A stretch of DNA of 64,000 nt, taken from contig JAKYXN010000003.1 in NCBI GenBank assembly GCA_022538095.1, forward strand, positions 62,001 to 126,000. The letters run 5' to 3'. Position 1 is the first letter of the stretch; each line of letters opens with the position of its first letter. Both the position numbers and the translations under genes were made by a program. Origin of the DNA: Puniceicoccaceae bacterium K14 (lineage in GTDB: Bacteria > Verrucomicrobiota > Verrucomicrobiia > Opitutales > Opitutaceae). Positions 42,930 to 52,540 of the stretch are shown one piece after another. The notes under the pieces were generated by a model, which was not told the origin of the DNA, did no database searches, and saw only the letters and a list, made by a program, of their open reading frames with translations.

Positions 42930-43943
42930 TTAGGTGCGACTGTAGCCGACTTGTTGCTCAATTTCAGCGCCAATTTGTGAGGTTAATTTCACTACATCCC
43001 CAGCTTCCTCCCAGGATATAGGGCGTTCATCTGTTCGACCAAGGAAAAATTCAACAGCTTGCCCCATTAATGGGTAATGCCCTGAAACATACTTTTCTGG
43101 AGATGTGAATGGAAGGGTTTCGTCTGCTGGATAGGGCCAGATCGTTTGTAGCGCTCTCATACCATCTGTATAAGCAATGGCTTTGCTTCCGTGTACTGTC
43201 ATGTGTTTAAATAGATTTTCCTGCTGGTTGGCGGAGTACCTAATCATTAGAGTGCCGCGTTGCTTTTTACCGCGCAGTAAAATAGTTACTTCATCAGCAC
43301 TTAGCCAAGGCCATTTGCCCGTAGTCTTACGGGCATCAACGTGAACTAATTCTAAGCGGCCCAAAAGCGGCATCGCAGTATAAAGATCGTGAGCCATAGT
43401 TTCACCCCAACGTCCGCCAGGCAATGCATGGCTCCAGTGTTTTTCGTCTGAGATCATTCTCGCGACATCGCCACATTTGAGCCATGTTCTCTCGATATGA
43501 AGAATTTCCCCCAGCTCTCCTTTATCGAATGAATTATAGATAGATTGGATGCCAGGTTGGTATTTGAAATTATGTATAGGGCATATTTTGGCTCCATATT
43601 GGCTTTCCAGTTCTCTCAATCCTTCTAATTCTTCGACGCTGGTTACAAGTGGCTTTTCTATAATCAAATTACGGATACCGTGCCTCACTGCCTGTTGAGC
43701 TTGTTCAAGGTGAAATTGGGGTGGTGAACTAATGCTCAGTACATCAATATCTTCTTCTTCGAACATCCTGTCCAAATCAGTGTAGTGGCGGCACTTTTTC
43801 TTTGTAACATGCTTTAGCTCTGCAGTTGCAGGATCTGGGTCGAAGACGCATGTAGGGACAGTGTCTTTTATAAAGGTCCAGGCACCCAAGTGGAATCCTC
43901 TTCCTGCCGGTCCAAGTCCGATTACCGATGCTCTCAATCTCAT
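42930..43943 (-). CDS. Gfo/Idh/MocA-family oxidoreductase, copy 2
   Basis: This 337-residue NAD(P)-dependent sugar oxidoreductase has the Rossmann loop SVIGLGPAGRGFHLGAW at residues 6-22 and EKPLVTSVEEL with the conserved Lys-Pro. 'GGRWGETMAHDLYTAMPLLG' sits in the position of the C-terminal signature and catalytic His. Overall it is quite different from copy 1 (30737), so it probably acts on another substrate or step. Its start overlaps the stop of the large unknown gene by 4 bases, and it ends the four-gene minus-strand block. Confidence 0.82.
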   Translation of the reverse strand: MRLRASVIGLGPAGRGFHLGAWTFIKDTVPTCVFDPDPATAELKHVTKKKCRHYTDLDRMFEEEDIDVLSISSPPQFHLEQAQQAVRHGIRNLIIEKPLVTSVEELEGLRELESQYGAKICPIHNFKYQPGIQSIYNSFDKGELGEILHIERTWLKCGDVARMISDEKHWSHALPGGRWGETMAHDLYTAMPLLGRLELVHVDARKTTGKWPWLSADEVTILLRGKKQRGTLMIRYSANQQENLFKHMTVHGSKAIAYTDGMRALQTIWPYPADETLPFTSPEKYVSGHYPLMGQAVEFFLGRTDERPISWEEAGDVVKLTSQIGAEIEQQVGYSRT

Positions 43944-46195
43944 AGATTAGGGATGATTTTCTTTGTTAGTTTTTTGATTAGTTTATATTCAAAAGTCTCG
44001 TTGGTATAGGCAGGCATCCAGAGAGAAACAAACTGTTTTAATAGGTTTGGGGCGTCAGTCTGCGAAGTTTCTGGAGTTTGAATATGTTGCTTCAGTTTCT
44101 CGCCAAAATTAGAGTCGAGATCTTCAATAGAGTTACGTAGGAGTGCTTCCGAATTGAGCTTCATTGAGCACATAATTCGAAAAACGAAAGCCCAATTTTG
44201 GATCCCAAATTGTGGATTCATCCATTCTCTTTGAAAGTACTGCGCTGCATCGTAGCAATGGCGAAAGCTCTCTAAATCTCCACTCAAGAGACCTTCAAAA
44301 AATAATGTGAGGCAATGACAAGGGTTCAGGCGATTATTGATATCAGTTGATCTTACATCGCAACCAAAAGAGGCTTCTTCTAGAGACTTGTTAAACTGGT
44401 CAATCGATGCGAAAGTAAGAGAACGTTCAAAGGCGGCCATCCATTTCCATATGGTAGTATTGTGGTATTTGAATACTGTAAGAAAACCATCAAGAGACTC
44501 GGCGGGCCTGCTAATCGATCGCATAGCTATAGCTCGATTGAAGGTAAGCAAGAGCTCTTTTGTGTTCTTGGGGGTACCATCTTCTGTGGTATTGAGGTTC
44601 GTGTCGCCAAGTAGTTTTTTGTGACAACCTGCTAGGTTTAAACTACGACCCATCCAGAATTTAGCTTCGATGCTTAAGTCATTTGTTTGGATTTGCGAAA
44701 GTGTTGTGTCGAGATATGAACTGGTGATGGGGAAGCAGCAATCTAGTCTAAGCTGATAAGCGACTCTTTCTTGCCTGGACCATTCTGGTTCTCGTATTTG
44801 GTCTACTAGAACATTCGCTTTTTCAAACTCGCGGAGAGCTAGAAAGATACTGTTAAGTACTTTCGTGCACTTTTTGTTATTGGAGGGATATGTATCTAAA
44901 AATTTAAGTAATTTTTTGACTTCGTGTTTTTGTCCGTTGTAGATTTGTTGCCAGATGACTTTGAGAAGAGCTTCTCTTTTCCATGAGGTGTCGTAGTCAC
45001 TAAGCAGTTTGGATTGGAGAAGGCTTTCGAATGGAAGCACATAATCTCTGTCTTTAGCCAAATTTTGAATGGCGAGAATTAACTTTGATGGCTTGGCAAT
45101 TTCCTTGGCGGTTCCGATAGAGCGAAGAGATTTGTATAATTGACATGCAGCAGAATTATACCCTTCAGCCTCTAATTCGAGTGCGAGTATGAGTGACTGA
45201 ATCGGTTTCAATGTCTTCGTCGCTTGATTGACGAATTCGTCATCTGTAAGGAGACCAAGCTTGAATGAAAGGCTAAGAAGTTTCTCTGCAGAGAGTTGGT
45301 CAAGTCCTCTCGCGATTTTAAGAATCGCAATTGGCGTTATGGTATCGCATTTGGTTTTGAAAACGACTTCGATTAGTTTGCGTGCGAGCACAATGGAGCC
45401 TGCTCTTAATAGTTTAGAAGCGCTTGCGATATGAGCGTAATTTTGTAGTTTTTCGTCAGATATTTGATTTTGGCTATCGTTGGTTGTTATCCATTCAGCA
45501 AAAAATGGATACCCATCTGCTAACGTTAAAGCCTTGAGAAGATTCTGAGTTGTCGAGTCAAAACGCTCGATGAATTCAATCCAATTCTTCCAGCTAATTC
45601 GCATTTCACCTATCTGTTCTGCCGAAAAGTTTTTTATGAATTTCAAAGCTGGGTCCTCAGAGTGTGCCATTAAATGGGACCTCGACTCCAAATAGTCGAT
45701 ATGACGAGGCCAGCTAAACGTGAGCTCTTCTATTTTAACACTGTTAGTTTTATCAACTAAATGACTCGTTAGGTTTGAAAGAGCTCTATAATGACGACTC
45801 TTGTCATTTAAGCTATTCAGAAGCCATGTGCTTAAATCTCGGAATCTAATCGAACTATCTTCTTCGAATAGGATGTTTACAGGGCTTTTTTGCGTGTGGA
45901 ACTCCAATAATTCTCCTAGTTTGGGTAGTCTTTCTGAACGTATCCATAAGCCAGAACAATTAGGAAAATATCTCAGCATTATTTCGTATGCGCTCCTGAC
46001 AGAGGGTGCGTACACTAAATAACGTCCAGAGCTGTTTTCGCAAAATTTACTGGGGTCAAAAAATTCTAAATCTGATCGTATATCAAGAGCATTTAGAAAG
46101 GTGAGTATCCTATTGGGAAACTTGGAAGAACTACCTTCTTTATGGAGCCAAATTATTGAGGTATTCCTAATTTTGTCTGAAGCGTCTTTGTTCAC
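43940..46195 (-). CDS. Large alpha-helical protein, unknown function
   Basis: I do not recognise this 751-residue protein. The first ~110 residues look alpha/beta (SIIWLHKEG, LVYAPSVRSAYEIMLRYFP, LWIRSERLPKLGELL). The rest is a long chain of helices suggestive of TPR or another alpha-solenoid, with Leu-rich stretches and few conserved motifs. No signal peptide or membrane helix is visible. It is flanked by a GT4 gene (12-base gap) and a MocA oxidoreductase (4-base overlap). Codon use looks more A/T-rich than in the flanking housekeeping genes. A scaffold for the glycosyltransferases is possible but unproven. Confidence 0.6.
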   Translation of the reverse strand: MNKDASDKIRNTSIIWLHKEGSSSKFPNRILTFLNALDIRSDLEFFDPSKFCENSSGRYLVYAPSVRSAYEIMLRYFPNCSGLWIRSERLPKLGELLEFHTQKSPVNILFEEDSSIRFRDLSTWLLNSLNDKSRHYRALSNLTSHLVDKTNSVKIEELTFSWPRHIDYLESRSHLMAHSEDPALKFIKNFSAEQIGEMRISWKNWIEFIERFDSTTQNLLKALTLADGYPFFAEWITTNDSQNQISDEKLQNYAHIASASKLLRAGSIVLARKLIEVVFKTKCDTITPIAILKIARGLDQLSAEKLLSLSFKLGLLTDDEFVNQATKTLKPIQSLILALELEAEGYNSAACQLYKSLRSIGTAKEIAKPSKLILAIQNLAKDRDYVLPFESLLQSKLLSDYDTSWKREALLKVIWQQIYNGQKHEVKKLLKFLDTYPSNNKKCTKVLNSIFLALREFEKANVLVDQIREPEWSRQERVAYQLRLDCCFPITSSYLDTTLSQIQTNDLSIEAKFWMGRSLNLAGCHKKLLGDTNLNTTEDGTPKNTKELLLTFNRAIAMRSISRPAESLDGFLTVFKYHNTTIWKWMAAFERSLTFASIDQFNKSLEEASFGCDVRSTDINNRLNPCHCLTLFFEGLLSGDLESFRHCYDAAQYFQREWMNPQFGIQNWAFVFRIMCSMKLNSEALLRNSIEDLDSNFGEKLKQHIQTPETSQTDAPNLLKQFVSLWMPAYTNETFEYKLIKKLTKKIIPNL

Positions 46196-46207
46196 TGAGC
46201 GTAGTAT

Positions 46208-47251
46208 CTATTTAAGGCTAGTAAGAATCCTCTCAAACTCTTGAACATATTTACGAATAGAGTAGTTGTGAGCTTTTGCAAATGCTTCCTTACCTATTCG
46301 AGATATTGATTGGGGACACATCATTTTGGTAATTCCTGTTAGTTCTTTAGTTTCACCAATAGGGAAAATAAACCCGTTTTTTCCATATTCTATGATGCCG
46401 TTTGTTCCACTTTGGGTTTTGGATACGATAGGTACACAGCCTTCGGCCATCGCTTCTAGCATGCTGTTGCTAGTGCCCTCATAGGCGGATAAGGAAATCA
46501 TAACGTCGTGTTCTCGCCAAAATTGCGGCATTGAACCTGGGGATTTTTTTCCGATTACGTGAACTCGATTTTCTGGGTCTTTTGCTTTGAGCCTTTTTTC
46601 CAACGCAGTGATTTCACGTCCTGCACCCGCGATGGATAAAGTGAATTCTATGCTCTGTCGATAGAGCTGGTCAACGAGTTCGATTAAGTCATAGACTCGC
46701 TTCTGTTCTTGGTCGATTCTACCGCCGTAGGCGATTCGGATCGGAAAGGTTTGCCAGGTTCTATCTAATGTCTCGGAAACTTCAACACCGGTAGGAAGAA
46801 TGGTTATTGGAATTCGACTATCGATAGGTAGATGATGAGAGAGTTTCTCGGCGCATTCTGGGCTTACTGCGACTACATGGCTTAGAAGATGGGCAACTTT
46901 TTTTAGAGGCTCATAGTACTCCTTTTCTGAATCGGAGCGGCAGTAGCCGATTAGCTTTAGGGCGTGACCTTGGTGTTTAAGTTTTTCGCAGACGTTAAAA
47001 AGCTCCCAAAAATAGTTTGGGACTACAACAGGTGAATTGAGTTTCGATACGAACGTTTTGAATAACTCTGGAGTTGGTGTAATGGCGTCAAATTGACCGA
47101 CAGTTTCGGTAGTATTTAAGCAATTAATTACGTGTATGCGAATGTTTGAGTTTCCTAAAAACGCTTTTCGTAGGCGAAATGCCCAGGATGTGACACCTGA
47201 TATGAAATCGCCTGAACAAATTACGACATCGATTTTTTTTGAAGATGTCAT
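46208..47251 (-). CDS. GT4-family glycosyltransferase
   Basis: This 347-residue retaining GT-B enzyme has an N-terminal half with VVICSGDFISGVTSWAFRLR and a donor half with RIAYGGRIDQEQKRVYDLIELV, VHVIGKKSPGSMPQFW and the E-x7-E loop YEGTSNSMLEAMAEGCVPIV. These are strong family-4 signatures. It is co-directional with the second DUF115 gene, whose stop overlaps its start by 4 bases. The same pairing, DUF115 then GT4, occurs on the plus strand at 34283-36435, so the pairing looks meaningful. Confidence 0.87.
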   Translation of the reverse strand: MTSSKKIDVVICSGDFISGVTSWAFRLRKAFLGNSNIRIHVINCLNTTETVGQFDAITPTPELFKTFVSKLNSPVVVPNYFWELFNVCEKLKHQGHALKLIGYCRSDSEKEYYEPLKKVAHLLSHVVAVSPECAEKLSHHLPIDSRIPITILPTGVEVSETLDRTWQTFPIRIAYGGRIDQEQKRVYDLIELVDQLYRQSIEFTLSIAGAGREITALEKRLKAKDPENRVHVIGKKSPGSMPQFWREHDVMISLSAYEGTSNSMLEAMAEGCVPIVSKTQSGTNGIIEYGKNGFIFPIGETKELTGITKMMCPQSISRIGKEAFAKAHNYSIRKYVQEFERILTSLK

Positions 47252-48129
47252 TGGTTGATGACGGATGCGTAAGCATCTTTTGGTATTGCTTCAAGTTTTG
47301 TATCTGGGGTTAGGTTGACGAGTGTTCGTCCAGCAGCTTGGAATTGCTTTTGGGCTAGCTCGAAGGCTTGTTCTTGTCGATCTACATCGGGAACCCCAAT
47401 TTGGTCACCAATTTTGTAGTACGAATCTGTATAGTGCAAACCGCGGATTTTTTCTATGTTTTCGGCGGTGACATCAATCTTTCCTGGCTGGAAGAGTTTG
47501 GGTAACTTTCCATAGTTGTGGTCTAAGCCAAGTAGATACACTTTTTCGCAGCCTAAGTAGTAGGCCCACTGTAGCATTACATATGTGATGGTGCTTCCTA
47601 GGTGCACGATTGCAGCGAAGTCTTTGGAAAACTGAGGATAGAGCTCATTCCAGTAGTAAAGATTCTTTCGCATACGAGGAGCATTGAAGAAAAGGGTGTC
47701 TGAGTCTGCTTTTACGGCGTAAGCATTGTATAGGGCTGCTAGCTTCTTAGGGCCTTTGATTTTTGGGAAATCGTTCCTTCTCAATTCCAGCTGTTCGATA
47801 TCTTCGAAGAAGAGGAAGTTGGTGTGGAAGCCAAAATCTTGGAAGCCTTTGTAAATCCCATTGCTACCAATGGTTATTTCACCTTTGAGAGGGCTTAAGT
47901 CTTGTGCTTTGAGACTAGGACCATTGCAGAGGATAAAGCACCGTTTGCCTGCATACATATTGTAATGCTCTGCGATTTTCTCTTGGTAGCCAGGCTTTCT
48001 AAGTAGCTTAAGTTTGCCTTCCCAGAAACCTAGATAGGTTCGTTCCCAAAATCGGTGGCGGGCTCTTACCAAACGCATGTATGCTAAGGGTTTGGCGAGG
48101 GATGGGAATTTGTGCGTCCAGGCTAGCAT
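47248..48129 (-). CDS. DUF115 (MptE/Maf-like) protein, copy 2
   Basis: This 293-residue paralogue of the protein at 34283-35167 has the same motif order: CFILCNGPSLKAQDL (NGPSL at 69-73), IGSNGIY, HLGSTITYVMLQWAYYLGC, VYLLGLDHNYG and the C-terminal GVPDVDRQEQAFELAQ. By eye roughly two fifths of residues are identical. It opens the minus-strand block and lies divergently 143 bases from the GT at 48273. The duplicated DUF115 genes may serve two acceptors or two CMP-sugars. Confidence 0.75.
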   Translation of the reverse strand: MLAWTHKFPSLAKPLAYMRLVRARHRFWERTYLGFWEGKLKLLRKPGYQEKIAEHYNMYAGKRCFILCNGPSLKAQDLSPLKGEITIGSNGIYKGFQDFGFHTNFLFFEDIEQLELRRNDFPKIKGPKKLAALYNAYAVKADSDTLFFNAPRMRKNLYYWNELYPQFSKDFAAIVHLGSTITYVMLQWAYYLGCEKVYLLGLDHNYGKLPKLFQPGKIDVTAENIEKIRGLHYTDSYYKIGDQIGVPDVDRQEQAFELAQKQFQAAGRTLVNLTPDTKLEAIPKDAYASVINQ

Positions 48130-48272
48130 CTGATGTAGTTAAAAAAGTAGTCGATCGGAGAGGCAAGATATTTGCAGGACTTAATTATGTGATGTAAGCG
48201 AAAGAAGCTTAATATTTTAGGAAGGGTTGAGCCTTGACTCGTGTGGTTGGATTGATCGCATGTACTGTAGGC

Positions 48273-49745
48273 ATGCGGCATATTTACTTCAATATCGAAG
48301 GCCATTCCACGAGTGGCGTTGCGACCTTCTGCAACAGGGTAGCAGAGGGGGCGAATGATTCGTTTATAGTGTCGCTAAATTGCACCTCGGAAAAGCCCCG
48401 TTTTTCCAACGAATTGTTGATCGAGCCTAGTCTCAGCCACAATCCAAAAGCTATTGTGAAGTCTTTATTGGAATATTTGCGGCAAAATGGAGGGGTCGCG
48501 GGAGACTGGGTCTTATTTCCAAATGTCGGGGATGACTGTTATGCTAGTTCGCTTCTATTAAAGCAAAACCTGCTGAGAGGGGAAGTTTCAAGCGTAGCCA
48601 TTGTCGGCATCTGCCATAGCGATGATGAAAATCAGTATAAAGTAATGCAGCATTATTCTGAATACTTAGATTCTGTGTTGGCGGTTAGCTCGTGTATTCA
48701 GAAAAAACTCTATAGTTTATTGGGCGTAGCTTTTGCAGAGAGGATTTTTCGTCTGTCTTACCCAGTTCCGCATCTTGAACTTTCCTCGAAACCTCAATCA
48801 TCGACTGCGAGTCCTACATTGATTTATTTGGGACGGTTGGTGAGGGAGCAAAAACGGATTGAACGATTACCTGTATTGGTGGAAGAACTGTTGAGACGGA
48901 AATTTGACTTCCGCCTACTAGTTGTAGGGGATGGTAAAGAACGAGAGTTCGTCAAAAGTGAATTTAAGCGGTTGACTGAGAACTGGGGTTGGGAGGATTT
49001 TCAGTTGCTAGGGTTTCTAAACCAAACTGGAGTTTATGATGCTCTTGCAAAGAGTGATATCTCTCTGCTATTTTCTGAATACGAAGGTACGCCAATATCA
49101 GTTTTGGAGGCGATTTCTGTAGGCGTTCACCCCGTGGTGATGAACATGGATTGCTTGTGTGATGGCCTTGCAAAAGAGTCCTCCGAGATCGTTACTCAAG
49201 GCGATTTGATAGGGATGGCTCAAGCGATTATCGACCTTTGGAAGGATCGGGAAAAGTTCCAACTTTCTAGATTAAAAGGACGAGAAAGGGTTTTGAAAGA
49301 ACACTCAACAGCGAATTGTATATTGCATTTAAAAACGGCATCCTTAGCAGCGTTGGCCCATTCTCGGGAGAAAGTAGTTAGTATACCATCGAGGTTAGGC
49401 TACTTCGACGGTAAGATTGAAAGACTGTTATCTGACATTGGTTTAGTGGGTGATTCAATTGTGGTATTTGGAGCGGGAATGTTTGGGAGAAAAGTGGTCG
49501 ATCGCCTAGTTTCAATGGGACGAGTTCCGGTAGCGATTCTGGATTCGGATTCGCTTAAGTGGAATACTGAATACAGAGGAATTGAGATTTTAGAGCCGAA
49601 ATCTTTATTGGATAAACCTGTAAAAACATTGGTGGTGGCGTCCGATTCGTTTGTTGAGGAGATATTGGCTAGTTTAAAGGAACATTATTCGGTTGCTGAG
49701 CTCGAGTTGCCCAAGTTACTTTTTTTGCCTCCGGATTCTGAGTAA
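48273..49745 (+). CDS. GT4-family glycosyltransferase with C-terminal Rossmann-like extension
   Basis: The frame opens with a TTG at 48234; the ATG at 48273 (MRHIYFNIEGHSTSGVATFC) is the better start and gives 490 residues. The GT4 core has LIYLGRLVREQKRIERLPVL and YEGTPISVLEAISVGVHPVV (E-x7-E). A C-terminal domain from about residue 390, SIVVFGAGMFGRKVVDRLVS with a glycine loop and VAILDSDSLKW, parallels the tail of the protein at 31710. It starts divergently from the minus-strand DUF115 block. Confidence 0.83.
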   Translation: MRHIYFNIEGHSTSGVATFCNRVAEGANDSFIVSLNCTSEKPRFSNELLIEPSLSHNPKAIVKSLLEYLRQNGGVAGDWVLFPNVGDDCYASSLLLKQNLLRGEVSSVAIVGICHSDDENQYKVMQHYSEYLDSVLAVSSCIQKKLYSLLGVAFAERIFRLSYPVPHLELSSKPQSSTASPTLIYLGRLVREQKRIERLPVLVEELLRRKFDFRLLVVGDGKEREFVKSEFKRLTENWGWEDFQLLGFLNQTGVYDALAKSDISLLFSEYEGTPISVLEAISVGVHPVVMNMDCLCDGLAKESSEIVTQGDLIGMAQAIIDLWKDREKFQLSRLKGRERVLKEHSTANCILHLKTASLAALAHSREKVVSIPSRLGYFDGKIERLLSDIGLVGDSIVVFGAGMFGRKVVDRLVSMGRVPVAILDSDSLKWNTEYRGIEILEPKSLLDKPVKTLVVASDSFVEEILASLKEHYSVAELELPKLLFLPPDSE

Positions 49746-49767
49746 ATAGATCGCCAAAAATTAGGTT

Positions 49768-50922
49768 ATGAATACGAATGAGGTAACTACAATTATTTGT
49801 GCCCGCGACGCGGAAGGGACTATTGCAAGGGCAGTGTTGTCTGCAGCTGCAGAGGGTGGTCCTGTTATTGTAGTGGATGACTTTTCGAGCGATGAAACGG
49901 CCAGTATAGCTTTGAAGGCAGGTGGTGAAGCAGTGAGTGTGATTCGTCCTACTGAGCATCGAACATTAGGCTATGCACGGTCTACGGGAGTTGCGGCTGT
50001 GGAGACGCCTTGGTTAATTTGGCTAGACGCGGATGATGCGTTTTTACCCGGAAGAATTGTCTCATTGTTAAATGATGCCGAATCAAATCAGTGGGACGCT
50101 GTTTGGGATGCTGTCGATTTGTATGATGGAGAAACGGAAAATTTCATCAGAAGGCTTCCGATGCCGGATTTCATGTCCGAACCTGGATATGCTGTTCGTT
50201 TGTTTGAGCGTAATTGGGTCCCTAGCCCAGCTTGGCCATTGGTTAAAACGGAGTTTGCTAAACGAATTGGCTACGATGAATCTCTTCCAACCGCAGATGA
50301 CATTGATTTTATGCTTCGATCGGTAGTGCATGGGGCACGATTGGGCTTTGTGGAGAGTGTCGGCTATAAGCAATTCGCATATCCAAGTAGCCTATCGCGT
50401 GATTTGTCCCACCAAAGAAATTGGCTGGCCCATGTTTTGAGGAAATTTGATTACAAAGAAATCAAGCGGCTCTATTCCCGGACTGGCTTTGATTCTTTGG
50501 AAACAGTTTGGGCTTTGGTGACTGTGGCACTTTTTAGAAGAGAGGCTGAGGGTGCGCTAGATTTCATGCGTGTATTACCTCCTTTGATAAAAGGCGAGGG
50601 GCGTGGATTGTGGGGACTCTCCGACGAGTGGAGGCGTGCGTTCCAGAGGGGAACGTGCTTGCTGATTTTGGCGGAGGACTTGGCTTTAGCGGAAAAGGAA
50701 TTGGCTCGGGCTGATTCGATGGAACGAACCCCCGAAGCTTTAAATAACTGGGGGGTAGCCTTAGATCGTTTAGGTGAGAAGAAAAAGGCCTTAGAGTGTT
50801 GGAGGATGGCGTTAGAGATGCTTCCATCTTACCTCGATGCTCGCTTGAATATTGAGGCTAACAAGGGAGTTCGCATTACAGAAATTCCGTTGAGGCGCCT
50901 AGCAAGTCGGTCAGAGTACTAG
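49768..50922 (+). CDS. GT2-family glycosyltransferase with C-terminal TPR
   Basis: This 384-residue protein has a GT-A domain of family 2: TIICARDAEGTIARAVLSAA, IVVDDFSSDETASIAL and the metal-binding LIWLDADDAFLPGRI near residue 91. 'TADDIDFMLRSVVHG' supplies the ED-like motif of the acceptor region. The last ~70 residues are TPR-like (PEALNNWGVALDRLGEKKKA, ALEMLPSYLDARLNIE). TPR-tailed GT2 enzymes occur in flagellin and capsule glycosylation loci. It follows the GT4 gene by 22 bases. Confidence 0.85.
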   Translation: MNTNEVTTIICARDAEGTIARAVLSAAAEGGPVIVVDDFSSDETASIALKAGGEAVSVIRPTEHRTLGYARSTGVAAVETPWLIWLDADDAFLPGRIVSLLNDAESNQWDAVWDAVDLYDGETENFIRRLPMPDFMSEPGYAVRLFERNWVPSPAWPLVKTEFAKRIGYDESLPTADDIDFMLRSVVHGARLGFVESVGYKQFAYPSSLSRDLSHQRNWLAHVLRKFDYKEIKRLYSRTGFDSLETVWALVTVALFRREAEGALDFMRVLPPLIKGEGRGLWGLSDEWRRAFQRGTCLLILAEDLALAEKELARADSMERTPEALNNWGVALDRLGEKKKALECWRMALEMLPSYLDARLNIEANKGVRITEIPLRRLASRSEY

Positions 50923-51067
50923 GACGAATTCATGTTGAGGGATAGGGCTCGATTTCTGTTTGGCCTCTCAAATGCTATGTAATGGGTGTTTGGGTTAAAT
51001 CCGTCGGATTGGGCGCGAATAGCTATACGAGGTGGCAATTTTTGCCGTCCTCGACTTATTTCATTTC

Positions 51068-51697
51068 ATGCATGTAGTTGGATCCATAATTGCCCGGTTG
51101 GGAAGTAAACGTTTAACGTATAAAAACCTTTTGCCATTCAAAGGTAAACCTTTGGTGGGCTTAGGGATAGAGATTTTGAATGCGACTCATTCGGTTAACC
51201 AAGTGGTGGTTTCGACTGAGAGCGAGTTGATCGCTCGAGTGGCTCTGGATTATGGGGCAACGGTGTTAAAGCGTCCGACAGAATTGGCCGAGGACCATGT
51301 GCCGTCTGTTCCTGTCTTTCAGCACGTAGTGGATAATTTTCCCTGCGATGTACATGTAAATTTTAATATAAATTTCCCTCTTTGTGAACCGGATGTGGTC
51401 GATCGTGCGGTGGCGTTGGCGATCAAAGATGGTGAGGCGCTTTCGCGACCATTCGCGGCATGGGCACAAACTCGCAAGTGCTTGGAGAACTATGGCGATC
51501 CGTACAAGATCTCGGCACATCAGCACGAGTTTGAAGATAAACGTGCGGGTAATTTGGACATTCATACGCTCGAAGATTTGCTGGAAACTTATCGTGAGAA
51601 GCAGGGAATTCGACCTGTTGGGCTCCCTGAAGCGTTTTTAGAGGAGGATTCTGCTAATATTTGCTGCGAATCGGTCGATTCGATGAATGAGCAATAA
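51068..51697 (+). CDS. CMP-sugar synthetase (cytidylyltransferase), homologue 3
   Basis: The frame opens at 51032; the ATG at 51068 begins directly at the nucleotide-binding strand, MHVVGSIIARLGSKRLTYKN, and gives about 209 residues. IIARLGSKRLTYKNL matches the cytidylyltransferase loop with the conserved Lys-Arg. 'VVVSTESELIARVALDYG' and 'VLKRPTELAEDHVPS' follow in order. The C-terminal part (GNLDIHTLEDLLETYREKQG) is reduced compared with NeuA. It is about 145 bases after the GT2 gene and overlaps the next frame by 11 bases. Confidence 0.78.
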   Translation: MHVVGSIIARLGSKRLTYKNLLPFKGKPLVGLGIEILNATHSVNQVVVSTESELIARVALDYGATVLKRPTELAEDHVPSVPVFQHVVDNFPCDVHVNFNINFPLCEPDVVDRAVALAIKDGEALSRPFAAWAQTRKCLENYGDPYKISAHQHEFEDKRAGNLDIHTLEDLLETYREKQGIRPVGLPEAFLEEDSANICCESVDSMNEQ

Positions 51698-52523
51698 TAC
51701 TCATATGAATGCTAAGTTACAGACACGATTAGATTTAGGCTCTTTTACTTGCTTAAGGCGTTTGAGAATAACGTCCGTTGTGTGTGTGCTGTTTTTGATG
51801 GCAGGAGTCGCCGACGCGAAGTTTTCGCATGGTAGTGCCAATGCTCGCGGCGGGAGTTCTTTGAACTCAAGCGAGCCGACAGAAGAGGAATTGTTGCGTC
51901 AAGCTGAAGAGCGAGCGCGTAAGCGTAAAGCGAACGAGGAAAAAGCGAAATTGGCGAAGGAGATTTGGCGTTCGAAAAAGATTGAAGCAAAAAAGAGTCG
52001 CAAAGGGCTGGTGCAGCGAGTGTCTGGATTTGTTACTCACCATTTGAGTTTTGGCTTGAGCGATAATCGAGCAAGGTTTTCGGGGTACTTGTACAATAAG
52101 CAGCCAGCCGGATTAAGATTTGCCGAAAGTGTTGATAAGAATAAGCGTGTGCCTTCGCCAGCACTGCCAGAGTTTTCGCTTTTATCTCACGATCATGAGA
52201 GCTACTTGCTAGAAACTCCTTTGAGCGAAGAAGAATTGCGAGATAATAGTTTCTATTCGGAAGTTATCGTCGAAATGGAACCGCATATATTAATATCGGG
52301 AAATATCGAATACGGATCTGATAACCTTGAGATGACTGAAAGCGAACGCCTCACGATGGAGGAGGAACGTGAAGCTATATTGAAGCCAGAAGATGTTCTG
52401 ATCTTCTTTGAAGCAGAGAGCCGTAGCGGAAATAGTACATCTGTTGTCGTGCCATTCTCGCCTTCTTCAATTGAAAATAGTGAGCCTATTAAAAGCTCTG
52501 CCACTTATCAAGTCGTAGAGTAA
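51687..52523 (+). CDS. Secreted hypothetical protein
   Basis: I do not recognise this protein of up to 278 residues; starts at 51687 and 51705 (MNAKLQTRL) are both possible. A hydrophobic segment (ITSVVCVLFLMAGVADA) looks like a signal peptide and cleavage site, after an unusually long basic N terminus. A highly charged Glu/Lys/Arg stretch (about 60-105) suggests a coiled coil or helix. The rest is beta-rich with no motif I know. Its start overlaps the CMP-sugar synthetase stop by 11 bases, and a secreted TPR gene follows, so the three are probably co-expressed. Confidence 0.55.
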   Translation: MSNNTHMNAKLQTRLDLGSFTCLRRLRITSVVCVLFLMAGVADAKFSHGSANARGGSSLNSSEPTEEELLRQAEERARKRKANEEKAKLAKEIWRSKKIEAKKSRKGLVQRVSGFVTHHLSFGLSDNRARFSGYLYNKQPAGLRFAESVDKNKRVPSPALPEFSLLSHDHESYLLETPLSEEELRDNSFYSEVIVEMEPHILISGNIEYGSDNLEMTESERLTMEEEREAILKPEDVLIFFEAESRSGNSTSVVVPFSPSSIENSEPIKSSATYQVVE

Positions 52524-52540
52524 TATTGAATACTTTTATT

